64,000 nucleotides of DNA, taken from contig NZ_JANHAX010000001.1 in the NCBI RefSeq assembly GCF_030848945.1, positions 806,001 through 870,000 of the forward strand, written 5' to 3'. This stretch comes from Marimonas arenosa (lineage in GTDB: Bacteria > Pseudomonadota > Alphaproteobacteria > Rhodobacterales > Rhodobacteraceae). How positions within the stretch are numbered: the stretch's first letter is position 1; each line of letters opens with the position of its first letter. Positions 36,196 to 45,640 of this stretch are shown here, one piece after another. Below the pieces are notes generated by a model that had not been told where the DNA came from, made no database searches, and saw only the letters and a program-made list of their open reading frames with translations. The translations under genes were made by a program, and so were the position numbers.

Positions 36196-36227
36196 GGCCC
36201 GGGGGACGCCTCCCGGGCCTTTTCTTT
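36196..36227 (+). terminator. Intrinsic terminator after purB and the small gene
   Basis: GGCCCGGG (36196-36203) pairs with CCCGGGCC (36212-36219), followed by TTTTCTTTT. Confidence 0.88.
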
Positions 36228-36295
36228 TCAGCACTTCTTTACCCTTGCCGGGCTATGTTGCCGCCGCATCCGAAGGTGACGACAGGAGCCGAGAC

Positions 36296-37360
36296 TTGCG
36301 ACAGCTTGCCCAACTTTCGCCGCCCGCCGCCGCGCCGGCCCCGGGCCGGCTCGACCGCCGCCACAAGGCCGCGATCATCGTGCGGTTCCTGCTGCAGGAA
36401 GGCGCCGACGTGCCGCTTTGCGACCTGCCTGATGCGATGCAGACCGAGCTGACCCAACTGATGGGGTCGATGCGCTATGTCGACCGCGACACGCTGGAAC
36501 AGGTCGTGGGCGAGTTCGCCGACGAACTCGAACGCATGGGGCTGACCTTCCCGCGCGGCCTCGCAGGTGCGCTCTCCGCGCTCGACGGTAAGATCTCGCC
36601 CCAGACCGCCGCGCGCCTTCGGAAAGAGGCCGGCGTGCGCCGCTCGGGCGATCCCTGGGCCTTCATCCGCGAGCTCGAGACCGATAGGCTGGTGGCGGTG
36701 ATCGAACGCGAAAGCACCGAGGTCTCGGCCGTGCTGCTCTCCAAACTGCCGGTGCCTAAGGCGGCGGAACTGCTGGGCCGGATCCCGGGCGAAAAGGCCC
36801 GCCGCATTACCTATGCCGTTTCGCTCACCGAATCCGTCACACCCGAGGCAGTCGACCGCATCGGCCTGTCGCTGGCCGCCCAGTTGGAAACGCAGCCGCT
36901 GCGCGCCTTCGATGAAGGCCCCGACGAACGCCTGGGCTCGATTCTCAACATCACCGAGGCCGCCAAGCGCGACGAGGTGCTGACCGGGCTCGACGAGGAC
37001 GACGCCGATTTCTCGCAGCGGGTGCGCAAGGCGATCTTCACCTTCCAGCATATCGCCACCCGTATCGGCCCGCTCGATGTGCCCAAGATCGCGCGCGACG
37101 CCGACCCCACAACGCTGACCACCGCCATCGCCTATGCGCTCGGTTCCGAGGACGAGAGCCTGAAAGCCTCGGTCGAGTTCCTTTTCGCCAACATATCCAA
37201 ACGCATGGCCGACAACATGCGCGAAGAGGCGCTGGACTCGGGCAAGATCAAATCGAAAGACGGCGAAGCCGCGATGAACGCCGTCGTCACCACCATCCGC
37301 GAACTGCAACAGAGCGGAGAGATCACCTTCATCGATCCCGACGAGGAGGAGGAGGACTGA
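36296..37360 (+). CDS. FliG-like flagellar motor switch family protein
   Basis: A 354-residue protein with the FliG layout: a middle domain (KAAIIVRFLLQEGADVPL; ESTEVSAVLLSKLPVPKAAELLGRIP) and a C-terminal charged domain (FTFQHIATRIGPLDVPKIARD; EEALDSGKIKSKDGEAAMNA). No ATG fits the start; a TTG at 36296 lies seven bases after AGGAG and removes an unrelated leader. No other flagellar gene is nearby, so it may be a stand-alone FliG paralog rather than the main rotor protein. Confidence 0.75.
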   Translation: MRQLAQLSPPAAAPAPGRLDRRHKAAIIVRFLLQEGADVPLCDLPDAMQTELTQLMGSMRYVDRDTLEQVVGEFADELERMGLTFPRGLAGALSALDGKISPQTAARLRKEAGVRRSGDPWAFIRELETDRLVAVIERESTEVSAVLLSKLPVPKAAELLGRIPGEKARRITYAVSLTESVTPEAVDRIGLSLAAQLETQPLRAFDEGPDERLGSILNITEAAKRDEVLTGLDEDDADFSQRVRKAIFTFQHIATRIGPLDVPKIARDADPTTLTTAIAYALGSEDESLKASVEFLFANISKRMADNMREEALDSGKIKSKDGEAAMNAVVTTIRELQQSGEITFIDPDEEEED

Positions 37361-37588
37361 CGCCGGCCGGGGTCGAACGGCGCACCGTCCGGGTTTGGCC
37401 TGGCGCGGTCGTTCACGCTGTCGGGAGTTCCCGGCCCGGCTTGGTTCGTGAATGACAGCCCCGGGCCAGAAGCCGCCCCTCTGCCCCGGCAATCCCGCAG
37501 GACAGCAAACACCGTGTTCTGGCACGTGCCCCCCTGGCACCCGATATCCCCACTGGACAGCCCCCCAGCTCCGCCCTAACCTTCCGCC

Positions 37589-37936
37589 ATGAGCGACACA
37601 CCCAAGGATTTCGACGGCCGCCGCTGGCATGACATGGGCGGACAGCCTGCCGGCCCGGTCAAGCCGGCCGAACACGATTTCGCGCTTTGGGAAAAGCGCG
37701 TCGACGCCCTGCAGGTACTGATGAGTTCCAAGGGCTATTTCACCGTCGATGGCCTGCGCCGCGCGCTCGAAGACATGGGCGAGGACGCCTACGAGAAATA
37801 CTCCTACTACGAGCGCTGGATCGCCGCCGTGAACCAGAACCTGATCGAGGCCGGTCTCTACACGCTGGAAGAGCTGGGCGCCAAGATGGGAGAGGTCAAA
37901 ACCCGTGGCGGCACTTATGGAGACGCCAGTGCATAA
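37589..37936 (+). CDS. Nitrile hydratase/thiocyanate hydrolase beta subunit, N-terminal half
   Basis: A 115-residue protein equal to the first half of nitrile hydratase beta: WHDMGG at the N-terminus, FALWEKRVDALQVLM, VDGLRRALEDMG with the conserved Arg, and YYERWIAAVNQNLIEAGLYT. In thiocyanate hydrolase and toyocamycin nitrile hydratase the beta subunit is likewise split in two. It is the first gene of the three-subunit set and overlaps the next by 32 bases. Confidence 0.85.
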   Translation: MSDTPKDFDGRRWHDMGGQPAGPVKPAEHDFALWEKRVDALQVLMSSKGYFTVDGLRRALEDMGEDAYEKYSYYERWIAAVNQNLIEAGLYTLEELGAKMGEVKTRGGTYGDASA

Positions 37937-38207
37937 GGCTCCGTTTCACAAAGTCCGCGTCAAGACCATGATGCCCCCTGGCCATATTCGCACCCCGGCC
38001 TATCTCCGCGGCAAGGTCGGCGTGATCGAACGCCCCCTCGGCGAATTCGGGAACCCCGAACTGCTTGCCTATGGCCATCAGGGTCCGAAAAAACCGCTCT
38101 ACCGCGTCCGTTTCACCATGGCAGAAGTCTGGGGCCCGGGCGCCGAGACTCCCACCGACACGCTCGATGCCGAAATTTTCGAACACTGGCTCGAGCCGGT
38201 CGAGTGA
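37905..38207 (+). CDS. Nitrile hydratase/thiocyanate hydrolase beta subunit, C-terminal half
   Basis: A 100-residue SH3-like domain matching the second half of nitrile hydratase beta: GHIRTPAYLRGKVGVIER with the conserved active-site Arg, and PLYRVRFTMAEVWGPGAE with an acidic end. The GTG at 37905 follows GGGAGAGG; the in-frame ATG at 37917 is an alternative. It would pair with the product of the previous gene and with the alpha subunit. Confidence 0.85.
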   Translation: MAALMETPVHKAPFHKVRVKTMMPPGHIRTPAYLRGKVGVIERPLGEFGNPELLAYGHQGPKKPLYRVRFTMAEVWGPGAETPTDTLDAEIFEHWLEPVE

Positions 38208-38219
38208 AGGACCTGCCCG

Positions 38220-38876
38220 ATGCCGCATGACCACCATGACCACGACCATTTCCACCACGACGGCATGTCGCCCTCGGGCCATCCCTACCGTGCCGACAAC
38301 GATACGCCTCTGACCTACTGGCAGACGATGGAAATCGCCGTCCGCGAGATCCTGATCGAAAAGGGCATCACCACGCCCGAAGAAATCGCCCGCCAGATCG
38401 ACGAGATGGACGCACGCTCGCCGGCCAACGGCGCCGCGGTGGTGGCCCGCGCCTGGGTTGACCCCGCCTTCAAAACACGCCTGCTCGACGACGCCTCCGC
38501 GGCCAGCGCCGAGATGGGATTCGACATCGGCGGGCTGCGCCTCATTGCGGTCGAGAACACCGACGAGGTGCACAACATGATCGTCTGCACGCTCTGTTCC
38601 TGCTACCCGCGCAATCTGCTGGGCCTGCCGCCCGACTGGTACAAGACCCGCGCCTACCGCTCCCGTGCCGTAAAAGAACCCCGTAAAGTACTTGAAGAAT
38701 TCGGCGTAACCATTCCCGACCAAGTAAAAATCCGGGTTCACGACAGCACTGCCGATATGCGCTATATCGTTTTGCCCGCGCGCCCCGCGGGCACCGGCAG
38801 CATGGGCGAGGCCGAGCTCGCCCGGCTTGTCACCCGCGACAGCATGATCGGCACCGGACTGCCGAAAACCCCGTAA
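38220..38876 (+). CDS. Nitrile hydratase alpha/thiocyanate hydrolase gamma subunit
   Basis: A 218-residue metal-binding catalytic subunit. The claw motif VCTLCSCYP carries Cys123, Cys126 and Cys128; Thr between the first two cysteines is the cobalt-type form. Arg131 follows where classic nitrile hydratases have Trp. The N-terminus is very His-rich (nine His in the first 14 residues), possibly binding metal. No activator gene (P14K/P15K type) is seen next to it. Whether the substrate is a nitrile or thiocyanate is open. Confidence 0.88.
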   Translation: MPHDHHDHDHFHHDGMSPSGHPYRADNDTPLTYWQTMEIAVREILIEKGITTPEEIARQIDEMDARSPANGAAVVARAWVDPAFKTRLLDDASAASAEMGFDIGGLRLIAVENTDEVHNMIVCTLCSCYPRNLLGLPPDWYKTRAYRSRAVKEPRKVLEEFGVTIPDQVKIRVHDSTADMRYIVLPARPAGTGSMGEAELARLVTRDSMIGTGLPKTP

Positions 38877-39743
38877 ATGCGCGCACTTTCCCCCAAGACC
38901 ACGGCGATCCTGCTGATGATCGCCGCCATTTTCATGTTCTCTTCGATGGACGCGCTGGCCAAGCTGCTGGCCGGGCGGATCGGCACCATGCCCACGCTCT
39001 GGGCCCGCTATCTCGGTCAGACGCTGGTGGTCTTCGTCCTCGTGGCCCCGCGGTTGCACAGCGTGCTGCGCACCCGATATCCACGCCTGCAACTGGCGCG
39101 CAGCGTCTACCTGATGTGCGCCACCATCCTGTTTTTCTTTGGTATCTCCAATATCGGCCTGGCCGAGGCGGCGGCGATCATGTCGACCAATCCGTTGTTC
39201 ATCACGCTGGGCGCGGCGGTGTTCCTAGGCGAACGCTTCGGCATCCGCCGCGCTGTCGCAATCCTTGCCGCCTGCATCGGCGCCTTTCTCGTCATCCGCC
39301 CCGGGGCCGAGGTGTTCACGCCGTTCTCCCTGCTGCCGCTGGGCGCGGCAATCTGCTATTCCGCCTATGCGCTGACCACCCGCTTCGTCGGCCGCGACGA
39401 GGACGCCTGGACATCGCTCTTTTACACCGCGCTGTTCGGCGCCGTCGTGCTCTCGGCCATGGTGCCGTTCTTCTGGCACCCGCTCTCGGGTCAGGACCTT
39501 GTGATCATGCTCGGGATCGCGCTGTGCGGCACCGCCGGCCAACTGGCCCTGATCCGCGCCCTGATGGCGGGTGAAGCCGGCATGCTGGCGCCGTTTGCCT
39601 ATTTCGGGCTGCTGTTTTCCACCTTTTACGGCGCCACGATCTTCGGCGCCTACCCCGACCGCTTCACCATCCTCGGCGCCGCGATCATCGCCGGCGCCGG
39701 GATCTACGTCTGGTATCGCGAAACCGTGGTGAAACCGGCCTAG
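38877..39743 (+). CDS. DMT family transporter (two EamA domains)
   Basis: A 288-residue inner-membrane carrier with about ten hydrophobic segments and two EamA repeats (first half MIAAIFMFSSMDALAKLLAG; second half from ICYSAYALTTRFVGRDEDAW). The ATG directly follows the stop of the nitrile hydratase alpha gene, so it is probably co-transcribed and might export or import a related metabolite. Confidence 0.9.
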   Translation: MRALSPKTTAILLMIAAIFMFSSMDALAKLLAGRIGTMPTLWARYLGQTLVVFVLVAPRLHSVLRTRYPRLQLARSVYLMCATILFFFGISNIGLAEAAAIMSTNPLFITLGAAVFLGERFGIRRAVAILAACIGAFLVIRPGAEVFTPFSLLPLGAAICYSAYALTTRFVGRDEDAWTSLFYTALFGAVVLSAMVPFFWHPLSGQDLVIMLGIALCGTAGQLALIRALMAGEAGMLAPFAYFGLLFSTFYGATIFGAYPDRFTILGAAIIAGAGIYVWYRETVVKPA

Positions 39744-40154
39744 GCCCGCCACGCCGTCGAAAGCCGCCGCCATGTTGCCCGAAAGACGCAGCGCAAGCTG
39801 CTGACAAACAACAACAATACACCCCAACCCACCGGCGCGGCTCCAGCCGCCGGGTGCTGCCACGTTTTCGCCTTATTTGCTCCTTAAGGACGTCAAGGAA
39901 GGAAGGCACAAGCCATTCCAAACAAAAAAACTTAAGGCAGGAACCAGTCCAGTGGAAGCCAGCAAAGTGGTGCCCGTTTCCCTTTTGCGCGAATTGCGCG
40001 CCTGCCGAGTCGTCTCGGCTGTTGCGGCGCCACGCCCCGACCAATCCCGGCACCAGACCCCGCCCCGCCCAATCAGACAGAGCGCACTCGCCATCGCCGT
40101 GACCGCCCCGCGGCCGCTGAGCTTCGTTGTCTGGCTCGGCAAGGGCTGAGGGCC
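39744..40154. other. Gene-free region
   Basis: About 410 bases with no supported coding frame. A GC-rich hairpin at 39832-39853 (CCGGCGCGGCT/AGCCGCCGG) without a T-run may end the transporter transcript. Around 39880-39970 the sequence is locally richer in A. Promoter of the next gene not identified. Confidence 0.5.
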
Positions 40155-41525
40155 ATGCGCAACCACCTCCTGCCATTCTGCCTTCTGCTCGTCGGCTGCG
40201 TGCCCGGCGCGATTCCCGATCAGGCCACCCGGGCGGCCCAGCCCGAAAACGTCAGCACGCTGCCGCCAATCAAGACCTTTTCGACGCCAAGGCCTGCCCG
40301 GCCGCAACGCTCGAACGCCGATATCGCCCGCGATTTCCTCGAACTGGCCTTCCGGCTGGAATCGGGTCGCGACCTGCCGGTCTTCACCCGCTTCGATCAG
40401 CCGATCACCATCCGCGTCACCGGCGCCGCCCCGGCGACCCTGATGCCCGACCTCAACAGGCTGGTGTATCGCCTCACCACAGAAGCCGGGCTCAACGTCT
40501 CGCTCACCACGTCGCCTCAGGCCAACATCACCGTGCAAGCAGTGACCCGGGCACAGATCCGCAAGAACCTGCCGCACGCCGCCTGCTTCGTGGTACCCAA
40601 CATCACCGACCTGTCGCAATACCGCGCCGCGCGACGCACGGCCCGGGCCAACTGGGGCCTGCTGCGCAAGCGCGAACAGATGGCGGTCTTCGTGCCTTCC
40701 GATGCCTCGCCGCAGGAGGTCCGCGACTGCCTGCACGAGGAACTGGCCCAGGCGATTGGGCCGCTTAACGATCTTTATCGCCTGCCGGATTCGGTCTTCA
40801 ACGATGACAACGTCCACACCGTGCTGACCGGCTTCGACATGCTGATCCTCAAGGCCTATTACGCCCCCGAACTGCGGAACGGCATGACCTATCGCCAGGT
40901 CGCCGCGCGCCTACCCGGCATCCTGGCGCGGCTCAACCCGGCCGGCGAGGCCGCGCCCACCCGCCGCCCGGCCGAGACCCCGCGCAACTGGATCAACGCC
41001 GTGCAAACCGCGCTCGGCCCCGGCGCCAGCCACGGTCAGCGGCTCGGCGCCGCGCGCCAGGCGCTCGGTATCGCCCAGTCGCTCGGCTGGCAGGACCACC
41101 GCCGCGCTTTCGCGCATTACGCCATGGGCCGGCTGCTGGCCGCCGCCGACCCCGACGCGGCGCTCGGGCATTTCCAGGCCGCCGACCGCTTCTACGCCAA
41201 TTCGCACCACACGGCGCTGCACCGTGCCTATGTCACCTCGCAGCTCGCGGCCCATGCGCTGACCCAGGGCGACGGTCGGCGCGTGCTGGCCTACACCAAC
41301 CGTGCCATCCCCGTCGCCTCGAGCCACGAGAACGCCGCGCTCCTGTCGACGCTGATGCTGCTCCAGGCCGAAGCACTCGAATTGACCGGCCGCGCCTCCG
41401 AGGCCGCCCATGTCCGGCTGGACAGTCTGGGCTGGGCACGCTACGGATTCGGCGCGGATTGGGCGGTGCGCGCGAAAATGCGCGAAATCGGTGCACTCAA
41501 CCCGCTGAAAGGCAAACGCGGGTAA
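40155..41525 (+). CDS. DUF2927 domain lipoprotein
   Basis: A 456-residue predicted lipoprotein (lipobox LVGC at Cys15). Residues 50-260 form a DUF2927 domain with a metalloprotease-like core: CLHEELAQAIGPLNDLYRL, then FNDDNVHTVLTGFDMLILKAYY. Residues 290-440 look like helical repeats (TPR-like: AFAHYAMGRLLAAADPDAALGHF). It acts at the cell envelope; the function is unknown. It overlaps nothing and is followed four bases later by a small membrane gene. Confidence 0.82.
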   Translation: MRNHLLPFCLLLVGCVPGAIPDQATRAAQPENVSTLPPIKTFSTPRPARPQRSNADIARDFLELAFRLESGRDLPVFTRFDQPITIRVTGAAPATLMPDLNRLVYRLTTEAGLNVSLTTSPQANITVQAVTRAQIRKNLPHAACFVVPNITDLSQYRAARRTARANWGLLRKREQMAVFVPSDASPQEVRDCLHEELAQAIGPLNDLYRLPDSVFNDDNVHTVLTGFDMLILKAYYAPELRNGMTYRQVAARLPGILARLNPAGEAAPTRRPAETPRNWINAVQTALGPGASHGQRLGAARQALGIAQSLGWQDHRRAFAHYAMGRLLAAADPDAALGHFQAADRFYANSHHTALHRAYVTSQLAAHALTQGDGRRVLAYTNRAIPVASSHENAALLSTLMLLQAEALELTGRASEAAHVRLDSLGWARYGFGADWAVRAKMREIGALNPLKGKRG

Positions 41526-41529
41526 TCAC

Positions 41530-41697
41530 ATGGTCTGGATCGGGGCTGCTCTGGGGGTGCTGTTCGGCATCTGGCAGGCGAAAAAGAGCAAAGGCAAGCC
41601 GCTGGACATGGCGCAATACGGCGCCGTCTACGGCATCCTTTTCGCCCTCATCGCCCTGATCGTCAATGTCGCGATCATCCGCCAGACCGGCGGGTGA
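41530..41697 (+). CDS. Small two-helix membrane protein
   Basis: A 55-residue protein with two hydrophobic helices (residues 2-15 and 32-50) around a basic loop (QAKKSKGKPLDMAQYG). It sits four bases after the DUF2927 gene and four bases before the VWA gene, so it is part of a tight operon. No family recognised. Confidence 0.7.
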   Translation: MVWIGAALGVLFGIWQAKKSKGKPLDMAQYGAVYGILFALIALIVNVAIIRQTGG

Positions 41698-41701
41698 ACC
41701 C

Positions 41702-42886
41702 ATGTTCCTGCCCTTCTTCGAATCCCTGCGCAAGGAAGGCATCCCGGTCAGTCTGCGGGAATACCTGACCTTTCTCGAAGCCATGGGCACCGGGCTCGTC
41801 ACCTACGAGATCGAGGGGTTCTACTACCTCGCCCGCGCCGCGATGGTGAAGGACGAGCGCAACCTCGACAAGTTCGACCGCGCCTTCGCCGCCGCCTTTA
41901 AGGGCTTCGACGAGATTTCCATCTCCGACGTGCTGGAGGCAGTGAACATTCCCGGCGACTGGCTCGAGAAGCTGGCAGAGAAACACCTGAGCCCCGAGGA
42001 GATGGAGGAAATCAAGGCGCTCGGCGGCTTCGACAAGCTGATGGAGACGCTGAAAAAACGCCTCGAGGAACAGCAAGGCCGCCACCAGGGCGGCAACAAG
42101 TGGATCGGCACCGCCGGCACCTCACCGTTCGGCGCTTATGGCTACAACCCCGAAGGCGTGCGCATCGGCCAGAAGGAAAGCCGCCACCAGCGCGCCACCA
42201 AGGTCTGGGACAAGCGTGAATTCAAAAACTTGGACGGCGATGTTGAACTTGGCACCCGGAACATCAAGGTGGCGCTCAAACGCCTGCGCCGCTGGGCCCG
42301 CGACGGCGCCGAGGACGAGCTGGATCTCGATGGCACCATCCGCGCCACCGCCGAGCACGGCTATCTCGACGTCAAGACCCGCCCCGAACGGCGCAATGCG
42401 GTCAAGGTTCTGCTGTTCCTCGATGTCGGCGGCTCGATGGACCCGCATGTCAAGGTGGTCGAGGAACTGTTCTCGGCCGCCAAGACCGAGTTCAAGCACC
42501 TGGAATACTACTATTTCCACAACTGCCTCTATGAAGGCGTGTGGCGCGACAACCGCCGCCGCTGGGATGCGCAGACGCCGACCTGGGACGTGCTGCATAC
42601 CTATGGGCCGGACTACAAATGTATCTTCGTCGGCGATGCCAGCATGTCGCCCTACGAGATCGCCTATCCCGGCGGCGCCAACGAGCACTGGAACGCCGAG
42701 CCGGGCCAGCTCTGGCTGCAGCGCGCCCGCGAGCAATGGCCGCAACACATGTGGATCAACCCGGTGCCGGAGAAATATTGGGGCTACACCCACTCGATCG
42801 GCATGGTCAAAGAGATTTTCGAGAACCGCATGGTGCCGATGACCTTGAAGGGGATTGAGGAAGGCATGCGCGAACTGTCGCGCTGA
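41702..42886 (+). CDS. VWA domain-containing CoxE-like protein
   Basis: A 394-residue cytosolic protein of the COG3825/CoxE type. The N-terminus (FFESLRKEGIPVSLREYLTFLEAM) is typical. The VWA metal site DVGGSMDPH (DxGxS) starts the second half, and the end IGMVKEIFENRMVPMTLKGIEEGM is conserved. Such proteins usually act with a MoxR-type ATPase; none is in this window. The start is set at 41702, five bases after the small membrane gene. Confidence 0.9.
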   Translation: MFLPFFESLRKEGIPVSLREYLTFLEAMGTGLVTYEIEGFYYLARAAMVKDERNLDKFDRAFAAAFKGFDEISISDVLEAVNIPGDWLEKLAEKHLSPEEMEEIKALGGFDKLMETLKKRLEEQQGRHQGGNKWIGTAGTSPFGAYGYNPEGVRIGQKESRHQRATKVWDKREFKNLDGDVELGTRNIKVALKRLRRWARDGAEDELDLDGTIRATAEHGYLDVKTRPERRNAVKVLLFLDVGGSMDPHVKVVEELFSAAKTEFKHLEYYYFHNCLYEGVWRDNRRRWDAQTPTWDVLHTYGPDYKCIFVGDASMSPYEIAYPGGANEHWNAEPGQLWLQRAREQWPQHMWINPVPEKYWGYTHSIGMVKEIFENRMVPMTLKGIEEGMRELSR

Positions 42887-43267
42887 GCCCCGCACCCGTC
42901 ACAGGTTCAAATGGAAACGGGGACGGTTTGGGCTTCTTGCTGCCGTTGGTCGAAAATGTCACGAAGGTCTGGTTCTAAGCCCGTTGCAGAAGTGTTAGAT
43001 TTTCGCTGCGCGCGCTCGCGGAAGAAAGATGCTGCCGACGCGTAAGTTCGAGTGCCGCCATGCAGCGAAAAATCCGGCCGTTGGTGCAAGACGCTGCGAA
43101 CCCGGAAACTCGTACGACCAGGTCGCGGGAGGTTCCGAGCCTATGCCACCACAGAGGATGCACGTGCGGTAAATCAATACCGGCGTCCGCGCCAGAATGG
43201 CCTCGGCGCGGGCGATCAGATCTGGGTTTGGTCTGGATGAGTGATCTCCAGAAATTCCATGAACCGA
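42887..43267. other. Region without an intact gene
   Basis: Between the VWA gene and the MlrC remnant no coding frame has family support. The minus-strand frame that runs through from the MlrC piece reads on into unrelated residues before stopping near 42995. Confidence 0.5.
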
Positions 43268-43618
43268 AAACGGGTCTTCGACACGGAGGAAATAGGTACC
43301 ATCGCGTTTAGTCAGGGGCAGGTTGGTCAAGTCCATGTTCGCCGCGCCGGGGTTAGCCACATGGATGACCTTGGCGGCGACGGGCTCAAAGGCGGCATAG
43401 AAGTGGTTCATGGATTTGATGATCAGCGCGCGCATCGCGGTGATGTCGATACCAAGATCGGTGAAGAGCGTCGGGTTGAAACATCGGGTGCGGATGGAAT
43501 TGATCACCAGATCCACGCCGTCTGCCTCAACCCAGACCGCATCCCCGATCGCCCATTCGCTGCCAACCAGACGCTGGGTCATAGCCCCCTTGATGCCGCG
43601 CACGGTGACGGGCAGATT
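43268..43618 (-). pseudogene. MlrC (M81 peptidase) C-terminal remnant
   Basis: Only the last ~117 residues of an MlrC-like protein remain: LPVTVRGIKGAMTQRLVG, WVEADGVDLVINSIRTRCFN, ALIIKSMNHFYAAFEPVAAK, LPLTKRDGTY. The catalytic N-terminal domain is absent. It is joined in the same frame to a remnant of a 2-hydroxyacid dehydrogenase, which marks a deletion junction near 43618. Confidence 0.75.
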
Positions 43619-44150
43619 GCGTGTCTCAGGCGTCAGCGCCGTGTGGATCGAAACAACATTCGGCCCGGCGACCAGCTTGTCCAGGTCGGGGTGGAAAATG
43701 GCCCCTGTCGTCGCCGCGGCGCCCTCCCGGCGGGTCCGGTTCCAGTACCGGACTTCCGGTCGAATCCGCGCGCGCGTCGGGCCACCGCCTGTGCGATGGC
43801 ACCAAACCCCACGAGGCCCAGGCCCTTGCCATGCACACGCATGCCCAAAGGCGGGGCCACGCCAGCGGCGGTCCAGTTGCCGCCGCGCAGGAACCGCTCA
43901 CCCTCCCCCACGCGCCTGCAGGCCGCGAGGATCAGGGCAAAGGCCAAGTCGGCGGTGTCCTCGGTCGCCACCGGCGTGTTCGACACGGCGATCCCCCGCT
44001 CTCGTGCTGCGGCAAGATCGATATTGTCGATGCCGACGCCGATATTGGCGATGAGGCGCACACTGACCGGCATTGCGGCGATGGCCTCGGCTTGCAACGG
44101 GTCCAGAGAAGTCGTGCAATGTACCTGCGTGCCGCCTGGGATGCCTGATA
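43619..44150 (-). pseudogene. 2-hydroxyacid dehydrogenase remnant, truncated and frameshifted
   Basis: The central part of a D-isomer 2-hydroxyacid dehydrogenase: IANIGVGIDNIDLAAARERG, NTPVATEDTADLAFALIL, LGLVGFGAIAQAVARRARGF (NAD-binding glycines). A frame change near 43750-43765 is needed to reach VRYWNRTRREG and then HPDLDKLVAGPNVVSIHTAL, and TPETRN. No start codon is seen, and the C-terminal half is replaced by the MlrC piece. Confidence 0.75.
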
Positions 44151-44250
44151 TTGCCCCGTGACGGGTTGGAATCTGACCCGCTAGCCTGCTGCCTCGATTT
44201 CAGGCAACGGAAGCGGGCGAGAAAGAGTGACCCGTGAGGGCCATATCTTC

Positions 44251-44985
44251 TCAGCCTGCCGCCGACAGGCGCTCAAGCCGCGCCAGCCGTTCGGTGTCGC
44301 GCGCGCCGCCCTTGTCGGCCGACGCGGCCATCAGGCCATAGACACGGAGCGCCGTGGAGACGTCCCGCTGGCGGGTCGCAGGCTTCCACGCCTTGTCGCC
44401 CTTCGCGTTCATCTCGGCGCGGCGCCGCTCCAGCTCTTCGTCGCTAACATCAAGATGCACGCGGCGGTTCGGGATGTCGAACTCGATTGCGTCGCCATCC
44501 TGCACCAGCGCGATGACGCCGCCCGAGGCGGCCTCGGGCGAGACGTGACCCACCGACAGGCCCGAGGTCGCCCCTGAGAAGCGGCCGTCCGTGATCAGCG
44601 CAGCCTTGTCGCCGAGGCCCATCGCCTTCATCACGCCGGTGGGCGTCAGCATCTCGCGCATCCCCGGCCCGCCACGCGGCCCCTCGTAGCGGATGACAAC
44701 GACATGACCGGCCTGCACGGTGCCGTCCTGGATTTTCTCCAGCGCCTCTTCCATGCTTTCGCTGACAATCGCGGTGCCGCGGAACTGCCAGACGTTGTCC
44801 GGCACCCCGGCCGATTTTACCACGCAGCTGTCCGGCGCCAGTTTGCCGCGCAGCACCGCCAGGCCGCCATCATCGGTGAAGGCATGCTCGGCGCTGCGAA
44901 TGACGCCGGTTTCGCGGTCTGTATCGAGTTCTTTCAACCGGCTCGACTGTGAAAACGCGCGGATCGACCGGATACCCCCGGGACC
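44251..44985 (-). pseudogene. Dihydroxy-acid dehydratase (IlvD) C-terminal remnant
   Basis: The last ~245 residues of an IlvD-type dehydratase: [80 protein letters not shown] and PEAASGG. The iron-sulfur cysteines of the N-terminal domain are missing. At its 5' side the sequence joins a remnant of an M20 peptidase around 44990, in another frame. Confidence 0.8.
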
Positions 44986-44995
44986 GGCCGAGAAC

Positions 44996-45640
44996 AGCGT
45001 GCGCGCCCTGCCCTTTGAGAACGATGTCCAGGAAAGAGCCAGAGGCAAGCACCGGCCCGCTAAGCGCACCAATCGTCCCGTGGGGCAGTTCCGGCCAATT
45101 GTGCAACCCGTAGAGCTCGTCCATCGGGAACCGCTCCAGAATGCCCTCTTTCAGCATGCGTGCGGCGCCATTGTTGCCGTTCTCTTCCGCGGGCTGAAAG
45201 ATCAACCGCACCGTCCCGTCGAAATCCTGCCTCTTTGATAGGACTTCGGCGGCGCCCAGAAGGATGGCCATGTGCCCATCATGGCCGCAGGCATGCATAA
45301 CGCCCGCATTTTCCGACCTGTAGGACAGGTCGGTCTGCTCATCTATGGGCAATGCATCCATATCCGCGCGCAGACCGATGGTCTTGGAGCTATCTCCGCG
45401 CCCCTTGATCTCGGCCACGATCCCGGTCCCCGCGATACCGGTCTCATGAGCAATGCCCAAATCGTCCAGCCGCTTCGCGACATAGGCGGCGGTGCCTGTT
45501 TCTTCGAAGCTCAGCTCGGGATGGGCATGCAGCCAGCGTCGGTCCTCTGTCAGCCTCCGAACAAGCTCCGGGTCAATCCCGTGATTCGGAATACCCACGA
45601 TCCGTTTCCCTCTTTCCGCCTTGTCGATCTCAGGCCGCAT
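44996..45640 (-). pseudogene. M20 amidohydrolase N-terminal remnant
   Basis: The first 215 residues of a hippurate hydrolase-like M20 protein: WLHAHPELSFEETGTA, GLRADMDALPIDEQ, MHACGHDGHMAILLGAA, IFQPAEENGNNGAARML. The match stops at LKGQGAHA, before the dimerisation domain, and the DNA continues into IlvD sequence. The ATG at 45640 overlaps the end of the oxidoreductase gene, so it was once in that operon. Confidence 0.8.
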
